A stretch of 6,953 nt of DNA from a bacterium. Its GTDB lineage: Bacteria > Patescibacteriota > UBA1384 > JAMDBS01 > DAOVQR01. The notes below the pieces were generated by a model that saw nothing but the letters and a program-made list of their open reading frames with translations, did not search any database and was not told the DNA's origin. The stretch covers positions 1-6,953 of the forward strand of contig DAOVQR010000034.1 in NCBI GenBank assembly GCA_030628575.1. Reading direction: 5' to 3'. Below, piece by piece: positions 5,548 to 6,953 of this stretch. Position numbers and translations under genes: made by a program. The stretch's first letter is position 1; each line of letters opens with the position of its first letter.

Positions 5548-6801
5548 CTATAGAATTATTGTTTGCCCATATTCTGGCGACACTGTTTCTATTTTTAGTT
5601 TAGATCTTACAAGTTGTGATAGATTATTCCTCGCTTCTTCCTCGCCATGAACAAGTATTGCTTTTTTAACACCTTTAATTTTTGATAACCAGTTAATCAA
5701 ATCATTATAATCTGCATGGGCCGAATAGGAATCAATGGAAATGATTTTTGCTTGAACATTAACCTTACTATTCAAAATATTAACTTGTTTTTTGCCCTCA
5801 ATTAAATCTCGTCCTAGTGTACCTTTAACTTGATAACCAACAATCGCTAAAGTAGTAGTCGGATCAGATAAAAAGTCGCGCTCATGAAAAAGAATTCTAC
5901 CCCCAGTACTCATTCCTGATCCGGCGATAATAACTTTGGGACCAATTTGATGCCGGATTTGTTTTGATTGCTGAGAGGTTTTACAAATAGTTAAACCGGG
6001 AAAAGATAATATATTATCATCAGATTTAATTTTATCTATAGCTTCCTTATCAAAATAACGCTCGTAATGTGGATAAATTCTAGTTGCTTTTATTGCCAAG
6101 GGACTATCTAAATAAATAGGTATTTTAGGAACTTCATTGTTGGTAATTATTTCATTTAATTCATACAAAATTTCCTGAGTTCTTTCCATGGCAAATGCTG
6201 GAATTAACAGAATTCCTTTTTTATCTATTGTTTCCTTAATAAGAGATTTCAGAATTTGAGAACGTTGTCCTGCTGGTTTGTGTAGACGATTTCCGTACGT
6301 AGATTCCATAATTACAAAATCTGCGTTATCGATAAAATCCGTATCTCTTAAAATTGGTACTGGAGGATTTCCTAGATCGCCACTAAAGATGATTTTTTTA
6401 TTATCAACGTTTAATTCTACTATTGCTGATCCTAGGATATGTCCGGCATCGTGAAATTTGGCTGTTATACCATCTACGACCGTAAATTCCTTATAATATT
6501 CAATCGGACCAAAATGTTCCATAAGACCCAAAACATCATTAAGAGAATATAAAAGTCCAAATTTGTCCTTTATTTCCAAATTATATTCCTGCACTTTTTG
6601 TGCATCCTGTAAGAATATTTTGGCAAAATCCGCTGTTGGTTCAGTAGAATAGATTTTTCCCACAAAACCATTGGCATATAATTTTGGCAATAAACCTATG
6701 TGATCTAAATGAGAATGAGATACTATCACTGCAGAAATTTCAGATGGATGATAAGGAAATTCCCGGAAATTCCTCTCCTTTGAATCAACACCTTGAAACA
6801 A
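5548..6801 (-). CDS. Beta-CASP metallo-beta-lactamase RNase (CPSF73/TTHA0252-like), 5' end missing or frameshifted
   Basis: A zinc-dependent RNA-processing nuclease of the beta-CASP family, cytoplasmic. The open frame begins at a TTG (6801-6799) giving FQGVDSKERN as its first residues. Numbering from there: HSHLDH (29-34), the metal site; DAGHILGSA with H121; SGDLG with D142; ESTYG with E166, beta-CASP motif A; PAFAMERTQE (201-210) at motif B; GSGMSTGGR (294-302); SAHADY with H362; and VHGEEEA with H385, in the RMMBL region. All catalytic residues are present. Relatives carry about 33 more residues (the first beta strands ending in LL(D/E)CG). Here the frame reads L-E-C-G just before the TTG, then hits TAA (6816-6814). 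TTG has no Shine-Dalgarno and would start mid-domain, so it is not a credible natural start. A one-base shift restores K-V-L-I before E-C-G. It may be a frameshift, an insertion, or an assembly fault; the gene may be inactive. Confidence 0.85.
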   Translation of the reverse strand: MFQGVDSKERNFREFPYHPSEISAVIVSHSHLDHIGLLPKLYANGFVGKIYSTEPTADFAKIFLQDAQKVQEYNLEIKDKFGLLYSLNDVLGLMEHFGPIEYYKEFTVVDGITAKFHDAGHILGSAIVELNVDNKKIIFSGDLGNPPVPILRDTDFIDNADFVIMESTYGNRLHKPAGQRSQILKSLIKETIDKKGILLIPAFAMERTQEILYELNEIITNNEVPKIPIYLDSPLAIKATRIYPHYERYFDKEAIDKIKSDDNILSFPGLTICKTSQQSKQIRHQIGPKVIIAGSGMSTGGRILFHERDFLSDPTTTLAIVGYQVKGTLGRDLIEGKKQVNILNSKVNVQAKIISIDSYSAHADYNDLINWLSKIKGVKKAILVHGEEEARNNLSQLVRSKLKIETVSPEYGQTIIL

Positions 6802-6953
6802 ACCACATTCTAATTAGGACTTTCTCACTTTATGCAAATACGGTAGAAGGATTACGCCATTGATTAACCATATATTGCATAAGAGGTTTCCGTTTTTGTT
6901 GATAAATTGATATTTTTCTTTTAAACGCTGTTTCTTTCATGCATATCCAAGCA
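6802..6953. other. Unassigned sequence upstream of the broken RNase gene
   Basis: Where the RNase N-terminus should be coded, only about 12 bases (LECG) remain in frame. The rest shows no promoter, no Shine-Dalgarno and no MBL start motif (VTGS-type) in any minus frame. Short open stretches exist, including a minus-strand frame of about 40 codons ending in LLPYLHKVRKS before a TAA at 6819-6817, but none is recognisable. It could be the end of an inserted element, decayed coding sequence or low-quality sequence at a contig end. Confidence 0.4.

Noticed and set aside
6799..6801. TTG as the true start of the RNase
   Set aside because: No ribosome site, and it falls inside the conserved (D/E)CG-(L/M)-FQG strand; the coding sense clearly continues upstream as L-E-C-G.
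1..6953. Recoded TGA (Gly) as in Gracilibacteria/SR1
   Set aside because: The genes read end to end with TAA/TAG stops and need no TGA read-through, although absence of TGA stops means this window alone cannot fully exclude it.

Overview
The window is AT-rich DNA with short, very AT-rich spacers between genes. All recognisable genes lie on the minus strand, so the biological reading order runs from high to low coordinates. The gene types (a monotopic phosphosugar transferase, a GT4 glycosyltransferase, a Wzz-like protein, a PMT-type GT39 enzyme and a beta-CASP RNase), the AT-rich spacers and a small basic protein of a kind I associate with these genomes suggest a Patescibacteria/CPR-type bacterium. 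That placement is an inference from style, not from a marker gene. Stops used are TAA and TAG, and the genes read normally under the standard bacterial code.

Layout in transcription order. (1) 6953-6814 is about 140 bases I cannot assign. It abuts a beta-CASP metallo-beta-lactamase RNase gene (6801-5548) that keeps all its metal-binding motifs but lacks its usual N-terminal 30-35 residues. (2) A GT39/PMT-like polyprenyl-phosphate-sugar glycosyltransferase follows (5434-4211). (3) Next comes a compact, self-contained transcription unit: a near-consensus promoter (4156-4129), a roughly 140-base leader with competing hairpins, a nine-base Shine-Dalgarno match, a 68-residue basic protein (3980-3774) and a long terminator-like hairpin (3753-3711). 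(4) The 431-base gene-free stretch 3773-3343 holds that hairpin, a 163-bp palindromic MITE-like element with 19-bp perfect terminal inverted repeats (3521-3683), a direct repeat, a GC-richer hairpin and a 19-bp near-perfect inverted repeat. (5) A surface-polysaccharide cluster then begins: a WbaP/WcaJ-like initiating phosphosugar transferase (3342-1942), a GT4 glycosyltransferase (1886-792) and the N-terminal part of a Wzz-like chain-length protein that runs off the window (549-1).

How the genes could work together: the phosphosugar transferase would load the first sugar phosphate onto the polyprenyl carrier, the GT4 enzyme would extend the glycan on the cytoplasmic face, and the Wzz-like protein would set chain length during polymerisation or export. 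The GT39 enzyme would use a lipid-linked sugar outside the membrane, on protein or lipid, and may belong to the same envelope glycosylation programme. The RNase and the small protein look like separate housekeeping units. The features most worth a second look are the small-protein transcription unit with its leader, the palindromic element, and the broken 5' end of the RNase gene.
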